A stretch of 64,000 nt of DNA, from positions 35,792 through 99,791 of the IMG/VR virus record IMGVR_UViG_3300042894_004766. One strand, 5' to 3'. A model generated the notes under the pieces. That model had not been told where the DNA came from, did not search any database, and saw only the letters and a list, made by a program, of their open reading frames with translations. The stretch is from a virus. A program made the position numbers and the translations under genes. Shown here in pieces: positions 43,694-52,166 of the stretch (position 1 is the first letter of the stretch; the number at the start of each line of letters is the position of its first letter).

Positions 43694-45025
43694 ATGAGTA
43701 AATTAGTTACCTTAAATGGTATAAATGATGAAGAATTATTAAATTCTTTATTTAGTAATGAAATATCTATTATAGAAGATATACAAGGAAGTAAAATTTG
43801 GGTTAATTGGAATGGTAAAGAATTCACTATTAAAACTAAAAGTATTTCAAGTGAGCCAATCAGTCTTATAGATTTGGCGATGCAGAACTATTATAATCCT
43901 GCAATTAATTATTTCAACTCTTTAGATAATAGAGTAAAAAGTCTATTGAATAGAAAATGGTGGTTTTGTTTTGAATATTTTCCAGACGAACAACCTGCTA
44001 ACATAGAGTATAATAGAGTTCCTAAAAATAAATTAGTTTTAACTGCGATAAATAAGTCAGGTAAGTATGAGTTTGTTTTAGAAGAATTGAATGAGTATGC
44101 AAGACTTTTTGATGTTGAGATTATACCAGTTGTTTTTCAAGGAAAACTAACTGATAAAATGATTGAAGCAATTAAATACTTTTTAAATACCAGTGAAGAA
44201 GACTTAGATTATATCTTTGGTGAGAAATCATTTACATTTTTCTTTTATAAAATATTAAATCCACTTTCTGAAGGTTCATTTTTAATGGATGATGATTTTC
44301 AAAAGAATATTGAGAAGTTGATTATTAGAAATAACTCAGATGATATGTCATTTGAACTATTAAATCCTTTATATACTAGATTAGGTGAAAATAATGATAC
44401 TGAGTTTGTTGAAATATACACTTTGATATTGATAAACTTTTTAAACTTCTGTCAATCTGTTGATTTAAAAGATTTAAAATTAAAAGGTTCATCAAAAGAT
44501 GAAATTTATATTTACTTAATATGTAAACTTTATAATATCTATATTAGTGAAGTAAAACAGGATCTATTGGACTTTGATTTTGTAGTACCAGAATTTTTTG
44601 ATAAAGATAAATTTAAAATAAATACAGAACTTATTCTAAATAAAGTAACTAAAGAATATTTATCGGAGTCTGAAAAACTTGAATATATCTTCAAGGTTAT
44701 TCTTGGTTCATTTAGCAAGAAAAGAAAAAAAGCAATTGGTATATTCACTGATAATACAGTAAAATTATTTAATAAGTTTATTGATGATATTGACGATCAC
44801 ATTGGAACTTACTTACAAAGAATTAGTGAGATAGAATTGACAAGAGCTGGTTTATTAGATTTTGGAGATTTCTTTGATATTCAATATGATGTTGATGGAG
44901 AAGGAGAAGTTTATCCAGATGTTTACTCTGAATTTGAAAAAGGAGTATCAAATGATAAAAAGAAAAAAGGTAAAGGTGGTAAAATGCCAATAGAACCAAT
45001 AAATACAACAAAAAAACCTACATAA
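43694..45025 (+). CDS. RNA-ligase/nucleotidyltransferase-like protein lacking the nucleophile Lys
   Basis: The N-terminal 150 residues follow a ligase-like order: IIEDIQGSKIWVNWNG (motif I position, usually ExKxDG/H-G), WWFCFEYFPDEQPANIEYNR (motif III/IIIa-like) and EIIPVVFQGKLTD (motif IV-like). The position of the catalytic lysine reads Asp in EDIQG, so adenylate transfer is doubtful. The C-terminal half is helical and ends in a Lys/Gly-rich tail. I recall similar unassigned proteins in T4-like cyanophages. It may be a non-catalytic nucleic-acid-binding relative. Confidence 0.55.
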   Translation: MSKLVTLNGINDEELLNSLFSNEISIIEDIQGSKIWVNWNGKEFTIKTKSISSEPISLIDLAMQNYYNPAINYFNSLDNRVKSLLNRKWWFCFEYFPDEQPANIEYNRVPKNKLVLTAINKSGKYEFVLEELNEYARLFDVEIIPVVFQGKLTDKMIEAIKYFLNTSEEDLDYIFGEKSFTFFFYKILNPLSEGSFLMDDDFQKNIEKLIIRNNSDDMSFELLNPLYTRLGENNDTEFVEIYTLILINFLNFCQSVDLKDLKLKGSSKDEIYIYLICKLYNIYISEVKQDLLDFDFVVPEFFDKDKFKINTELILNKVTKEYLSESEKLEYIFKVILGSFSKKRKKAIGIFTDNTVKLFNKFIDDIDDHIGTYLQRISEIELTRAGLLDFGDFFDIQYDVDGEGEVYPDVYSEFEKGVSNDKKKKGKGGKMPIEPINTTKKPT

Positions 45026-45040
45026 GTGGGTTTTTTTTTA
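45010..45040 (+). terminator. Terminator overlapping the C-terminal codons
   Basis: An AAAAACCTAC/GTGGGTTTTT stem spans the stop codon region and separates this gene from the next plus-strand gene. Confidence 0.75.
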
Positions 45041-45050
45041 TAATATAGAA

Positions 45051-45260
45051 ATGAAAGAGATAAATTTAAAAATAAAAACAGTTAATGTTGAGACAAAATC
45101 TAGAAAACTTAGATGTGATTGGTCTACAGAGTTAGTAAAAGATGTTAATTCTTTTCATAATATTGATGCGGAGGCAGAATTAGAAAGGTTAGTGGTTGGT
45201 GAGATTAGAAAACAAAATAGAAAGAAAAAAATTGAAAATTTAACCAAACATACTGTTTAA
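45051..45260 (+). CDS. Small conserved-looking phage protein, 69 aa
   Basis: The segment KSRKLRCDWSTELVKDVNSF followed by HNIDAEAELERLVVGEI recalls short T4-like phage proteins with RKLK..WT.E...DL...H.IDAE.EL, found near capsid genes. The basic C-terminus is RKQNRKKKIENLTKH. No function is known. The next gene starts 17 bases later. Confidence 0.6.
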   Translation: MKEINLKIKTVNVETKSRKLRCDWSTELVKDVNSFHNIDAEAELERLVVGEIRKQNRKKKIENLTKHTV

Positions 45261-45276
45261 TTTTGATATAAAAACT

Positions 45277-46509
45277 ATGTATATTGAAAACGTAATAGTC
45301 ACTAAAGAAAGCTCTGAAAGCGTAGCAAAACGCATAGATGATAAATTGTTTTCTCTTCAATTTTTGCCAGAATGTTTATATGGAATATCAACTGTAAAGT
45401 CATTAGAATTTAATGGAGTTAAACTTAAAACAAACTATTTAATTGATATAGTACATAATTTAATATTAAAGTATTACTTCAAAAAAGAAAATAGATTCGC
45501 ACTAAATGCAACTATTCTAAAGGATAAGTATGGTTATCTTTATAATTATTATATCAACTACTTAGTTTCAAATGGTATTTTGATACTTAAAACAAATTAT
45601 CAAAACGGAGTTACATCAAGAATATATGGTTTAGATGAAAGAATATTTACTAATAAAATAAAAAGATATAAAAATCTTGATAAAGTTCTACTAAAAAAGT
45701 TTAAAAATAAATTTATTGATATGATTCATATCAATGATACTTCTAAAGTGAGTTTAATTGAACCACTTATAAAGGAAAAATTAGTCTCTGATTTATTCAG
45801 TGTTAAAATCGAATATGATAGGGCTATTTTCTTTCTAGACTCCTTAAAACATCAAGATATAGACATCTATAACAGAAACATATACTCTGTTGATTGTATC
45901 AATGATAAACATATTTTTTACCACTTTGATGATTATGGTCGAATGCACACAAACTATACTATTCTTAAATCATTTATTAGAAAAAACTGTTTACTTATAG
46001 ATGGTGAAGAAACTTGTGAGATCGACATACCCAACAGCCAACCACTCTTTCTAACTAAAATAATTGATATGGATTCTAATCTAGTAGATCAAAAGGAACT
46101 TCTCTTATTTAAAAAACTTACCATATCAGGAACATATTATCAATATGTTATGAATCAATTAGGTGAGAGTAATAAGAAAAGAGTTAAAGAGATGACATAT
46201 AAGGTTCTTTTTGGAAGAAATATTGCTACAAGTAAAGTAGATAAGGATTTTAAAAAGTTATTTCCAACAATTCATCAGTTTATTAAAAATTATAAAAAAG
46301 AAAATGGTGATTATAGAGTTCTGGCATATGACTTACAAAAGGCGGAATCGGATTTAGTCTTTAATACCGTTATAAAGAAAGTAATGCAATTTTATCCAGA
46401 GATAAAACTAATAACAATTCATGATAGTATCGTTATACCTAGAAAATATAAGGAAGAAGTCAATCAAATTTTTGAGATAGAGCTCAAAAAAGAGTTTAAC
46501 ATAAACTAA
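45277..46509 (+). CDS. Stand-alone polymerase-palm-like protein (family A-type motifs)
   Basis: Three ordered motifs match the palm/fingers of family A-type single-subunit polymerases: HFDDYGRMHTNYTILKSFIR before motif A CEIDIPNSQPLFL (Asp250), an O-helix-like KKRVKEMTYKVLFGRN (Lys304, Tyr308, Gly313), and motif C ITIHDSI (His382, Asp383). The first 200 residues are not an exonuclease and resemble a helical DNA/RNA-binding part. Similar unassigned proteins occur in Bacteroidetes mobile elements, from memory. Template and product are unknown; it could be a primase-polymerase or terminal transferase. No T4 gp43-like replicase is seen in the window. Confidence 0.6.
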   Translation: MYIENVIVTKESSESVAKRIDDKLFSLQFLPECLYGISTVKSLEFNGVKLKTNYLIDIVHNLILKYYFKKENRFALNATILKDKYGYLYNYYINYLVSNGILILKTNYQNGVTSRIYGLDERIFTNKIKRYKNLDKVLLKKFKNKFIDMIHINDTSKVSLIEPLIKEKLVSDLFSVKIEYDRAIFFLDSLKHQDIDIYNRNIYSVDCINDKHIFYHFDDYGRMHTNYTILKSFIRKNCLLIDGEETCEIDIPNSQPLFLTKIIDMDSNLVDQKELLLFKKLTISGTYYQYVMNQLGESNKKRVKEMTYKVLFGRNIATSKVDKDFKKLFPTIHQFIKNYKKENGDYRVLAYDLQKAESDLVFNTVIKKVMQFYPEIKLITIHDSIVIPRKYKEEVNQIFEIELKKEFNIN

Positions 46510-46525
46510 AAATAATATATAAGAA

Positions 46526-46684
46526 ATGAAAACATTTTATTTAAGAATAAAGAATACGAAAGAAGTTTTAATAAAAACATCTTGTTATAGTATCGAACAA
46601 GCAATTGATTACTTTTCAAAAGTTAAACAATTACCAAAAAAAGATTTAGTAAGTATATTCTTGATTACTGAATCGAAAAAATAA
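46526..46684 (+). CDS. Small hypothetical protein, 52 aa
   Basis: The frame MKTFYLRIKNTKEVLIKTSC to ITESKK follows the polymerase-like gene by 16 bases. It is a small mixed alpha/beta, basic protein. The stop is followed directly by the promoter-like motif of the next gene. No motif is recognised. Confidence 0.5.
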   Translation: MKTFYLRIKNTKEVLIKTSCYSIEQAIDYFSKVKQLPKKDLVSIFLITESKK

Positions 46685-46693
46685 TATATACTT
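46683..46693 (+). promoter_or_regulatory. Candidate late promoter next to a GTG start
   Basis: AATATATACTT, then one base and GTG. The same core and spacing occurs before the tape measure and gp15-like genes, and helps choose this unusual start. Confidence 0.45.
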
Positions 46694-46694
46694 T

Positions 46695-47234
46695 GTGAAT
46701 TTAGAAAACCCAAATATATCTTATCTTATATTATCATCTGATGGATTAGATGATATGACATCTGTTCTTTATGCCAAAGATTATCAGATACTTCCCTTAC
46801 AAACTTATTATAAAGAATCTTTTGATAATTCTGCTATGGGTTATAGTGATGTTGATAATGATACATTGAGAAAAGATGTTATTTTCTTATTAAATCATTT
46901 TCATCAAGAATCGGCAATTATAAAATATAAAGGTGAAAAAACTCCAAGAAGAATCTATAGAACAGGTGCAGAGAAACTATTAGAAATCAATATGTTTAAT
47001 ACTGATTCTGAAAATGTTTCATATTTATATAGAGGATTATCATTTTCTTTTGTTGAATCAAAAAGATATTGGATTCCTAAATCTAAAGAAGATTTTAAAG
47101 TAGGTATGATCGTTGAATATCTTAATAATAATCAATGGTCTCAAAAAGTAGTTGAAAATCCTAATGATGAATGGGAACGAATGTATAAACTTCTTTTAAA
47201 GTATGATAAAGTTAGAGTACAATCTATAAATTAA
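46695..47234 (+). CDS. Hypothetical protein, 179 aa, GTG start
   Basis: The start is GTG (MNLENPNISYLILSSDGLDD), placed by the adjacent promoter-like motif and the lack of an upstream ATG. The product is soluble, mixed alpha/beta, with no catalytic motif. It ends at a terminator. An expression class shared with tail genes would be consistent with a virion protein. Confidence 0.6.
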   Translation: MNLENPNISYLILSSDGLDDMTSVLYAKDYQILPLQTYYKESFDNSAMGYSDVDNDTLRKDVIFLLNHFHQESAIIKYKGEKTPRRIYRTGAEKLLEINMFNTDSENVSYLYRGLSFSFVESKRYWIPKSKEDFKVGMIVEYLNNNQWSQKVVENPNDEWERMYKLLLKYDKVRVQSIN

Positions 47235-47262
47235 AAAACCTCTCAAATTGAGAGGTTTTTCT
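47232..47262. terminator. Bidirectional terminator
   Basis: An AAACCTCTCAA/TTGAGAGGTTT stem between convergent genes. Confidence 0.85.
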
Positions 47263-48032
47263 TATTTTATATGAAACCACATAATTCTATTTTTTAGACT
47301 TGGTGTTTCCTTCATAAAGTATTTATCTTCATCAATTGATTTTATTACAAATAAACCATCTTCACTACCACCATTTATATCTGCTCTTAAAATAATAAAT
47401 TTATCTTTTGAGATTATATTAGATTCAATTAAGGTATAATTTGCTGATTTTACAAGAGTCTTATCTTCAAAATATTTTGATATAGTTTCTGGATGAACAA
47501 TTAAAGTAGTTCCTGGACCACGTCTATTACTCATTGCAATATAACTACCACAACTAACTAATTTAGACATAGTTCTTCTTTGATTATATTCAAAGTTTTC
47601 CCTAGAAGTTTTATCAGGATCATTAGTTATAGTTAAATCAAATGATGACATTCCATTTTTTAAAACAGGTTGTCCTTGTGTAAATTTTTCAATATATTTT
47701 AATAGATCTGTATGTAAATCTTCATAAGAAGTAAATTTAGTTGCTTGTACAGTCATTGAAAATATTTTTGGACTAATAGTCTGTGTATAATTATCATTTT
47801 TTGGTAGATCAACTCTATTATCCCAAGCAGATTCTTGTTTTTCACCAGTTACAATATCAATTGCCAATTCTCGATTTTGTGATTTTACCTTCAATTGTTC
47901 TTCTAATGTGTCTTCTTCTATATAATCCATGTAAGATATAGTAGCAACTGACCCATTATGTTGTTTTTCGGAAAAATTACATAAGTATTTTATTTCCTTT
48001 TTTATTTCATCTTCGGTTTTAGAAAGTATCAT
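47262..48032 (-). CDS. Hypothetical protein, possibly capsid-related
   Basis: The 256-residue protein is beta-rich. The stretch GSYIAMSNRRGPGTTLIVHP followed by ETISKYF and, later, ILRADINGGSEDGLFVIKS resembles the A-domain layout of HK97-type capsid proteins (strand, helix, dimer-type strands) seen in gp23/gp24. It is shorter than T4 gp23 (521), so it may be a minor or decoration-like protein. It overlaps the glycosyltransferase gene by 14 bases. Homology is a guess. Confidence 0.45.
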   Translation of the reverse strand: MILSKTEDEIKKEIKYLCNFSEKQHNGSVATISYMDYIEEDTLEEQLKVKSQNRELAIDIVTGEKQESAWDNRVDLPKNDNYTQTISPKIFSMTVQATKFTSYEDLHTDLLKYIEKFTQGQPVLKNGMSSFDLTITNDPDKTSRENFEYNQRRTMSKLVSCGSYIAMSNRRGPGTTLIVHPETISKYFEDKTLVKSANYTLIESNIISKDKFIILRADINGGSEDGLFVIKSIDEDKYFMKETPSLKNRIMWFHIK

Positions 48033-48747
48033 AGAAATTACGCATACCTATTTTTTGTGCACTCATATTTATAGATCTAACTAAATCTTCTTTAGAGATT
48101 CCAACCATTTGTTGAAGAATCTTTTCATTTACTGGATTAGTATCAATTTTATTATGAAAGAAATGATAAGCACTGATTGGTAATACATTACTTGTTAAAA
48201 AGTTTTTAACTTTATGTGATAAAAACTCATCAGCACCACCTAATCCAATAAATGATTCATTCCAACCACCTATTTTTTGTATAGCCGCTTTTCTAAATAC
48301 AGAAATTCCACTACATAAAGAAGTTTCTTTACCAGGTCTACTTATTTTTAATATGTCTTCATATTGAATATTTGCTTCATTAGGAAAAAGATCAACCATA
48401 GAATTATGTGGACTAACCATTTCATATTTATCAAGTGATTGAATAGACTCAATAAGTTTATTTGGATCTACTATAGTATCTGCATCACCAAATATTACAA
48501 TATTTGTATTTGAAGACTTTAATCCAACATTATATCCCCAAGATTTATTATATGCTTTATTAGTTTTTATAAAGATGTGTTTACATTTTAATGATAAGTG
48601 TGATATCTTAGAGTGTTTGTCTTGTTCAACAAGAATAACTTCTACATTTGCAAACCCATTTATCCAATCAAGAACTCGTCTAAGATTGTTTAGCCTATCC
48701 GGGCTGTGTCTATATCCAATTATATAGGTAAAAGAATGTGTATTCAT
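48019..48747 (-). CDS. Family 2-like glycosyltransferase
   Basis: A GT-A fold is indicated by the N-terminal strand FTYIIGYRHSPDRLNNLRRV, the DxD motif FGDADTIV at 86-93 and the acceptor-loop motif GGWNESFIGLGGADEFL with its catalytic Asp, typical of galactosyltransferase-type C-terminal regions. It transfers a sugar from a nucleotide donor. In T4-like phages glycosyltransferases modify phage DNA or host surfaces; the target here is unknown. It overlaps the following gene. Confidence 0.85.
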   Translation of the reverse strand: MNTHSFTYIIGYRHSPDRLNNLRRVLDWINGFANVEVILVEQDKHSKISHLSLKCKHIFIKTNKAYNKSWGYNVGLKSSNTNIVIFGDADTIVDPNKLIESIQSLDKYEMVSPHNSMVDLFPNEANIQYEDILKISRPGKETSLCSGISVFRKAAIQKIGGWNESFIGLGGADEFLSHKVKNFLTSNVLPISAYHFFHNKIDTNPVNEKILQQMVGISKEDLVRSINMSAQKIGMRNFYDTF

Positions 48748-48788
48748 TACTAATTTATTATTTTTCTAATTATATCTTATTTTACCAA

Positions 48789-48941
48789 TTAGTTTAGTGG
48801 GTTTTGATAACCATTTTGTTTAGTTATATGTAACATTTGACTAGTTGATAGTTCATTATGGTTCCAACCCATCTTTTTACAATATTCTACTAAAAATTTC
48901 TCTCTTAAAAAAGAAATTTCTTGTCTTGTTTTAGTTTTCAT
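48789..48941 (-). CDS. Small hypothetical protein, 50 aa
   Basis: A 51-codon frame begins MKTKTRQEISFLREKFLVEY and has one Cys and a basic helical look. It fills the 240-base gap between the glycosyltransferase and the divergent 2H-type gene. No motif is recognised. Confidence 0.45.
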   Translation of the reverse strand: MKTKTRQEISFLREKFLVEYCKKMGWNHNELSTSQMLHITKQNGYQNPLN

Positions 48942-48944
48942 AAC

Positions 48945-48981
48945 TTTGATTTTTATTTTATATATAATTTTACTATCTTTG
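48945..48981 (+). promoter_or_regulatory. Host-type promoter for 2H gene
   Basis: TTTG at 48945, then 25 bases and TATCTTTG at 48974. The -7 element matches TAnnTTTG and lies 4 bases before the ATG, so the mRNA would be nearly leaderless. Spacing is at the long end of the consensus. Confidence 0.4.
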
Positions 48982-48985
48982 TCGT

Positions 48986-49564
48986 ATGGTATTTAAAGTA
49001 AGAGGTATATTAGATTTCAGTCCTGAGGACAAAACTAAGAAGCATGTTAGTCAAGCTTCTTGGAAGAGAGTTGCTATGATCCGTACTAATTGTGAGTTAG
49101 ATAGATACTACGCTTGGTTTTTAAAGAAAAGATTTAGTCTTGAATTAAATAGTACCTTGAGAGGAACTCACGTTACTTTCATCAATGATAAAATGGATGC
49201 TAAAACATTTGAACAATTTGCACAAATCTTCAATGGTAAAGAAATTGATTTCTATGTTGAAACTGAACCAAGAAGTAATGGTGAACACTGGTGGTTAAGA
49301 GTTCACTGTCCAGAAGCGGAAAGTATTAGAGAAGTTATGGGTTTATCAAGAGAACCATTCTATGGAATGCACTTAACTTTAGGATATGCCTTAGTTAAAT
49401 ATCCAGAAGCTACTGCACTAAATGATAGTCCACTTGCAATTAAAGTAAGAAAAGATTATATAGAACATTCTAAATATATTTTAGAGTGTTGTAAAAGACA
49501 CGAATTGATTTCTAATGAACCGAGAAAACCTTTAAGTGACCACGATATAATAGAGTTTAAATAA
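48986..49564 (+). CDS. 2H phosphoesterase-like protein
   Basis: Two HxT motifs, THVTF at 61-65 and GMHLTLGY at 127-134, spaced by about 65 residues, match the 2H (LigT/CPDase/AKAP7) phosphoesterase superfamily. Family members open 2',3'-cyclic phosphates or degrade cyclic oligonucleotides; T4 Acb1, which destroys CBASS signals, is one. The host-type promoter suggests early expression, as expected for a counter-defence or RNA-repair enzyme. Substrate is not predictable from sequence. It may act with RNA-repair functions such as the HAD gene at 9743. Confidence 0.65.
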   Translation: MVFKVRGILDFSPEDKTKKHVSQASWKRVAMIRTNCELDRYYAWFLKKRFSLELNSTLRGTHVTFINDKMDAKTFEQFAQIFNGKEIDFYVETEPRSNGEHWWLRVHCPEAESIREVMGLSREPFYGMHLTLGYALVKYPEATALNDSPLAIKVRKDYIEHSKYILECCKRHELISNEPRKPLSDHDIIEFK

Positions 49565-49592
49565 AAAAAGAGGATATTATCCTCTTTTTTTA
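49563..49592. terminator. Bidirectional terminator
   Basis: An AAGAGGATA/TATCCTCTT stem between convergent genes with A and T runs. Confidence 0.85.
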
Positions 49593-50576
49593 TGTTCTTG
49601 ATTGATACCACATTGATTTTGGCTCTTCCTTAGGTTGTTCCAATTGTTTTGGCTCTTCTTCTTTAATTTCTTCTTTTTTAGGTAATTCTCTTGGTATATC
49701 TGCAATACTATAACGAAACCATTTATTTGGGTTTTTATAATCTGCTGAACCTCTAAGTGTTTTCGTATCATCATACAACTGATTTACTTTTATACCATAT
49801 TTTAAAGCATGAATACATTTTTGGAAGTTTCTAGAATCTCCTAATAATGAAAATACCTTCCAAATTTCCCCTTCTATCTGATCATCTATAAGACTTGGTA
49901 GTAATTTCTTAAACTTAAATGCACTATTTCTATCTGAGAATATGCCATAATAATAAACATCACGATATCCCTGACCAGCTGGCATATATACCTGTTTTGG
50001 ATTGGCTTGAGGAAGTCTTAAACTAATGTTTAATTCACTACAATCATCATAAAGTTCTTGTAATGTGTATTGTTTTGGTGGATCTTCTTCATCCCAATCA
50101 TCTGGACTATTCCAACTTTCTAATCCATCATCCCAATTAGATAAATTTACTTTAAAAGAAAATAACGGAACATCCCATCCTGGCAATATACTACCAATTC
50201 TTGTTTTTGTTTCTTCTAATGGATCAAAATAAAATTGTATTGTAAAGTATAACTCTCTTTGTGCATCACTCCAAAGATCAAGCATTTCTTCTTCTGATAT
50301 ATCTTCATATCTTGTATTAATATCACTTACTACATTTGAACCCGGTGTTTTCGCATTTAGAATAAACTTTGCCTTAGGATTTGTAAATTTAACTTCATGA
50401 GTTAAATCACTATAACTTTTAACAAGTTCAATATTATAAACACCCCATTCTTTTTCTGATCCGTAATCTTTTAACTTTTTACCTTTATCTACTTTGTGAG
50501 GCATATACATAAATCTTTGTCCAGCATCTCTATAGATTTTAGGTGTTAGTTCTTCATAAGTTTTAATCCATTTCAT
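49590..50576 (-). CDS. Tagged protein, 328 aa
   Basis: The tag is MKWIKTYEELTPKIYRDAGQ. The middle contains Trp/Asp-rich beta sequence (FKVNLSNWDDGLESWNSPDD) and the C-terminus is a Glu/Lys/Pro-rich flexible tail (KKEEIKEEEPKQLEQPKEEP). No catalytic motif is recognised. A TATATATTAT motif lies 4-13 bases before the ATG. The composition with a disordered acidic tail is like other candidate packaged proteins here. Confidence 0.7.
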   Translation of the reverse strand: MKWIKTYEELTPKIYRDAGQRFMYMPHKVDKGKKLKDYGSEKEWGVYNIELVKSYSDLTHEVKFTNPKAKFILNAKTPGSNVVSDINTRYEDISEEEMLDLWSDAQRELYFTIQFYFDPLEETKTRIGSILPGWDVPLFSFKVNLSNWDDGLESWNSPDDWDEEDPPKQYTLQELYDDCSELNISLRLPQANPKQVYMPAGQGYRDVYYYGIFSDRNSAFKFKKLLPSLIDDQIEGEIWKVFSLLGDSRNFQKCIHALKYGIKVNQLYDDTKTLRGSADYKNPNKWFRYSIADIPRELPKKEEIKEEEPKQLEQPKEEPKSMWYQSRT

Positions 50577-50580
50577 AAAC

Positions 50581-50590
50581 TATATATTAT
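50581..50590 (-). promoter_or_regulatory. Candidate late-type promoter near ATG
   Basis: The minus strand reads ATAATATATA, then four bases and the ATG at 50576. Confidence 0.35.
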
Positions 50591-50627
50591 TTTTTAAACT
50601 CACATTTATATTCTTCATATAATAAAT

Positions 50628-50777
50628 ATGAGAGAACTAACATTAGAAGAAAGAGTACAATTGTTTTGTAATAAATATAAAAAACATATTTCTTATGGTT
50701 TTGACTTGACACATGAAGATTTGGATAAACATGATATTCCTAGGAATATTGAAACTAATTTGAAAAAAGATATATAA
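50628..50777 (+). CDS. Small hypothetical protein, 49 aa
   Basis: The frame runs MRELTLEERVQLFCNKYKKH to ETNLKKDI. Basic and helical, with one Cys. It diverges from the tagged gene and precedes the 165-residue gene by 22 bases. No motif is recognised. Confidence 0.5.
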   Translation: MRELTLEERVQLFCNKYKKHISYGFDLTHEDLDKHDIPRNIETNLKKDI

Positions 50778-50799
50778 CTAGAAAATAGTAAATTATTAA

Positions 50800-51297
50800 A
50801 TGAGTGATATTACAACAATTGGTTACTTAGAGGATTTAGTTGAACAAGTTAAAACTTTAGATACTACTGAGTTATCTGACGAAATAAGTAAAGAAGAACA
50901 AGAAATAAAACAAGTAGTTGAAGAACAAAAAGTTTATTTTTGGATAAGACTTTATCTAAAAGAAGAAGATTCTAATTTAGAGATAGGAGATGATATTTCT
51001 ATCAAATGGACTCCAACTGGTGAAGAATTAAAAACAAAGTTTATTTGTTTTGGTAAGACAGGACTACAAAAAGACTATGATGAAGAAATAGTAAATTATA
51101 ATTCAGAAGATGATAAAAAAGTTCTTTGTTTAATGGTTGATGAAGGTCAAGTAAATTATAATGAAGATATTCCTTTTGTAAGAACTTTATTCAAAGTTGG
51201 TCGTCATTTTGAATATCAATTAGTTAAAAGATCTGAGTTACTTTTTGTAAACGATAGAAATGGTATGGTTTTAGATTACTTTGATTGTGATTTTTAA
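50800..51297 (+). CDS. Hypothetical acidic protein, 165 aa
   Basis: Starts MSDITTIGYLEDLVEQVKTL; an acidic helix (to residue 45) is followed by a beta-rich domain (YFWIRLYLKEEDSNLEIGDD and later KVGRHFEYQLVKRSELLFV). No catalytic motif is seen. The next gene starts two bases after the stop, so they are one transcription unit. Confidence 0.65.
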   Translation: MSDITTIGYLEDLVEQVKTLDTTELSDEISKEEQEIKQVVEEQKVYFWIRLYLKEEDSNLEIGDDISIKWTPTGEELKTKFICFGKTGLQKDYDEEIVNYNSEDDKKVLCLMVDEGQVNYNEDIPFVRTLFKVGRHFEYQLVKRSELLFVNDRNGMVLDYFDCDF

Positions 51298-51299
51298 TT

Positions 51300-51809
51300 A
51301 TGGAAACTGAATCAATAGAATATTTATTATTATCTTACTTTAATGAAGTAATTTGGGTGGATGAAAATCCAGTTGAATTTACTATTAGTGAGACTTTTAA
51401 AGAAAATGGAAATATAAGAACTTCAAATAAAGTAGAAGTTTATCAATTACAAGATTTGTTAGTAACTTCTTTGGAAGATACTAACACTTTTTTGTTTGAA
51501 CTAATGTCTGATTGTCAATCAAAAGAACTGGATTTTTATCCAAAGAATATAGTATCTAAATTATTCAATTTAAAGTCAAATAAACGACTTAAAAAAGAAT
51601 TAGATGGTCTTACATCAAATAACTGGATAATCACTTCTAATCATATATATGATACTTATATTAAAGATTTAGGATATAATGTTTACTTATCAGATGAGTT
51701 TGAGAATCAAATTGTGATCGGTGAGAAATCCTCTAAATTGATATTGAATAAAAATTTAAAAGAATTCTACTTAGATAAGTCTAATATTAGAGTGATAAAG
51801 TTAAAATAA
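51300..51809 (+). CDS. Hypothetical protein, 169 aa
   Basis: The protein starts METESIEYLLLSYFNEVIWV and is mixed alpha/beta and acidic. It follows the previous gene by 2 bases and ends at a terminator. No family is recognised. Confidence 0.65.
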   Translation: METESIEYLLLSYFNEVIWVDENPVEFTISETFKENGNIRTSNKVEVYQLQDLLVTSLEDTNTFLFELMSDCQSKELDFYPKNIVSKLFNLKSNKRLKKELDGLTSNNWIITSNHIYDTYIKDLGYNVYLSDEFENQIVIGEKSSKLILNKNLKEFYLDKSNIRVIKLK

Positions 51810-51839
51810 AAAAGTCGAGAACAATCTCGACTTTTTTTA
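51807..51839. terminator. Bidirectional terminator
   Basis: An AAGTCGAGA/TCTCGACTT stem between convergent genes. Confidence 0.85.
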
Positions 51840-52166
51840 TTCTTCTAAATAAGTAATTTTAATATTTAGTGATTTCGCTAGTTCAACTTCTGCTAGAAGT
51901 CCAGTTGATTTATCCCAACCTTCTATTTTATATACAAACATTTCATCTGATTTATATAAAAATGATTCACAGAAATTTTTCCAAAATTGCCAGTCACCAG
52001 GCATTTCTTTATATTGTAATAAAGTGTGACCATATACAATAGGTGACATAACTATATGGCCTTGTGATACAAGTTCGGCGACTTTATTACAAGTTTTATT
52101 ATATCTTTCAGTAACAACGTCTGGATTGTTATCTGAGTACGGTGAAGCAAAGTAAATTATTTTCAT
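51837..52166 (-). CDS. DUF1937-like protein (nucleoside 2-deoxyribosyltransferase-like fold)
   Basis: The pattern IYFASPYSDNNPDVVTERYN, then SQGHIVMSPIVYGHTLL, WQFWKNFCESFLYKSDEMFV and GWDKSTGLLAEVELAKSLNI follows the DUF1937 / nucleoside deoxyribosyltransferase-like family. There a Glu in the final helix (here in GLLAEVELA) acts on nucleotides. A role in nucleotide or NAD-related metabolism is possible, but the substrate is unknown. It overlaps the upstream membrane protein gene by one base. Confidence 0.7.
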   Translation of the reverse strand: MKIIYFASPYSDNNPDVVTERYNKTCNKVAELVSQGHIVMSPIVYGHTLLQYKEMPGDWQFWKNFCESFLYKSDEMFVYKIEGWDKSTGLLAEVELAKSLNIKITYLEE

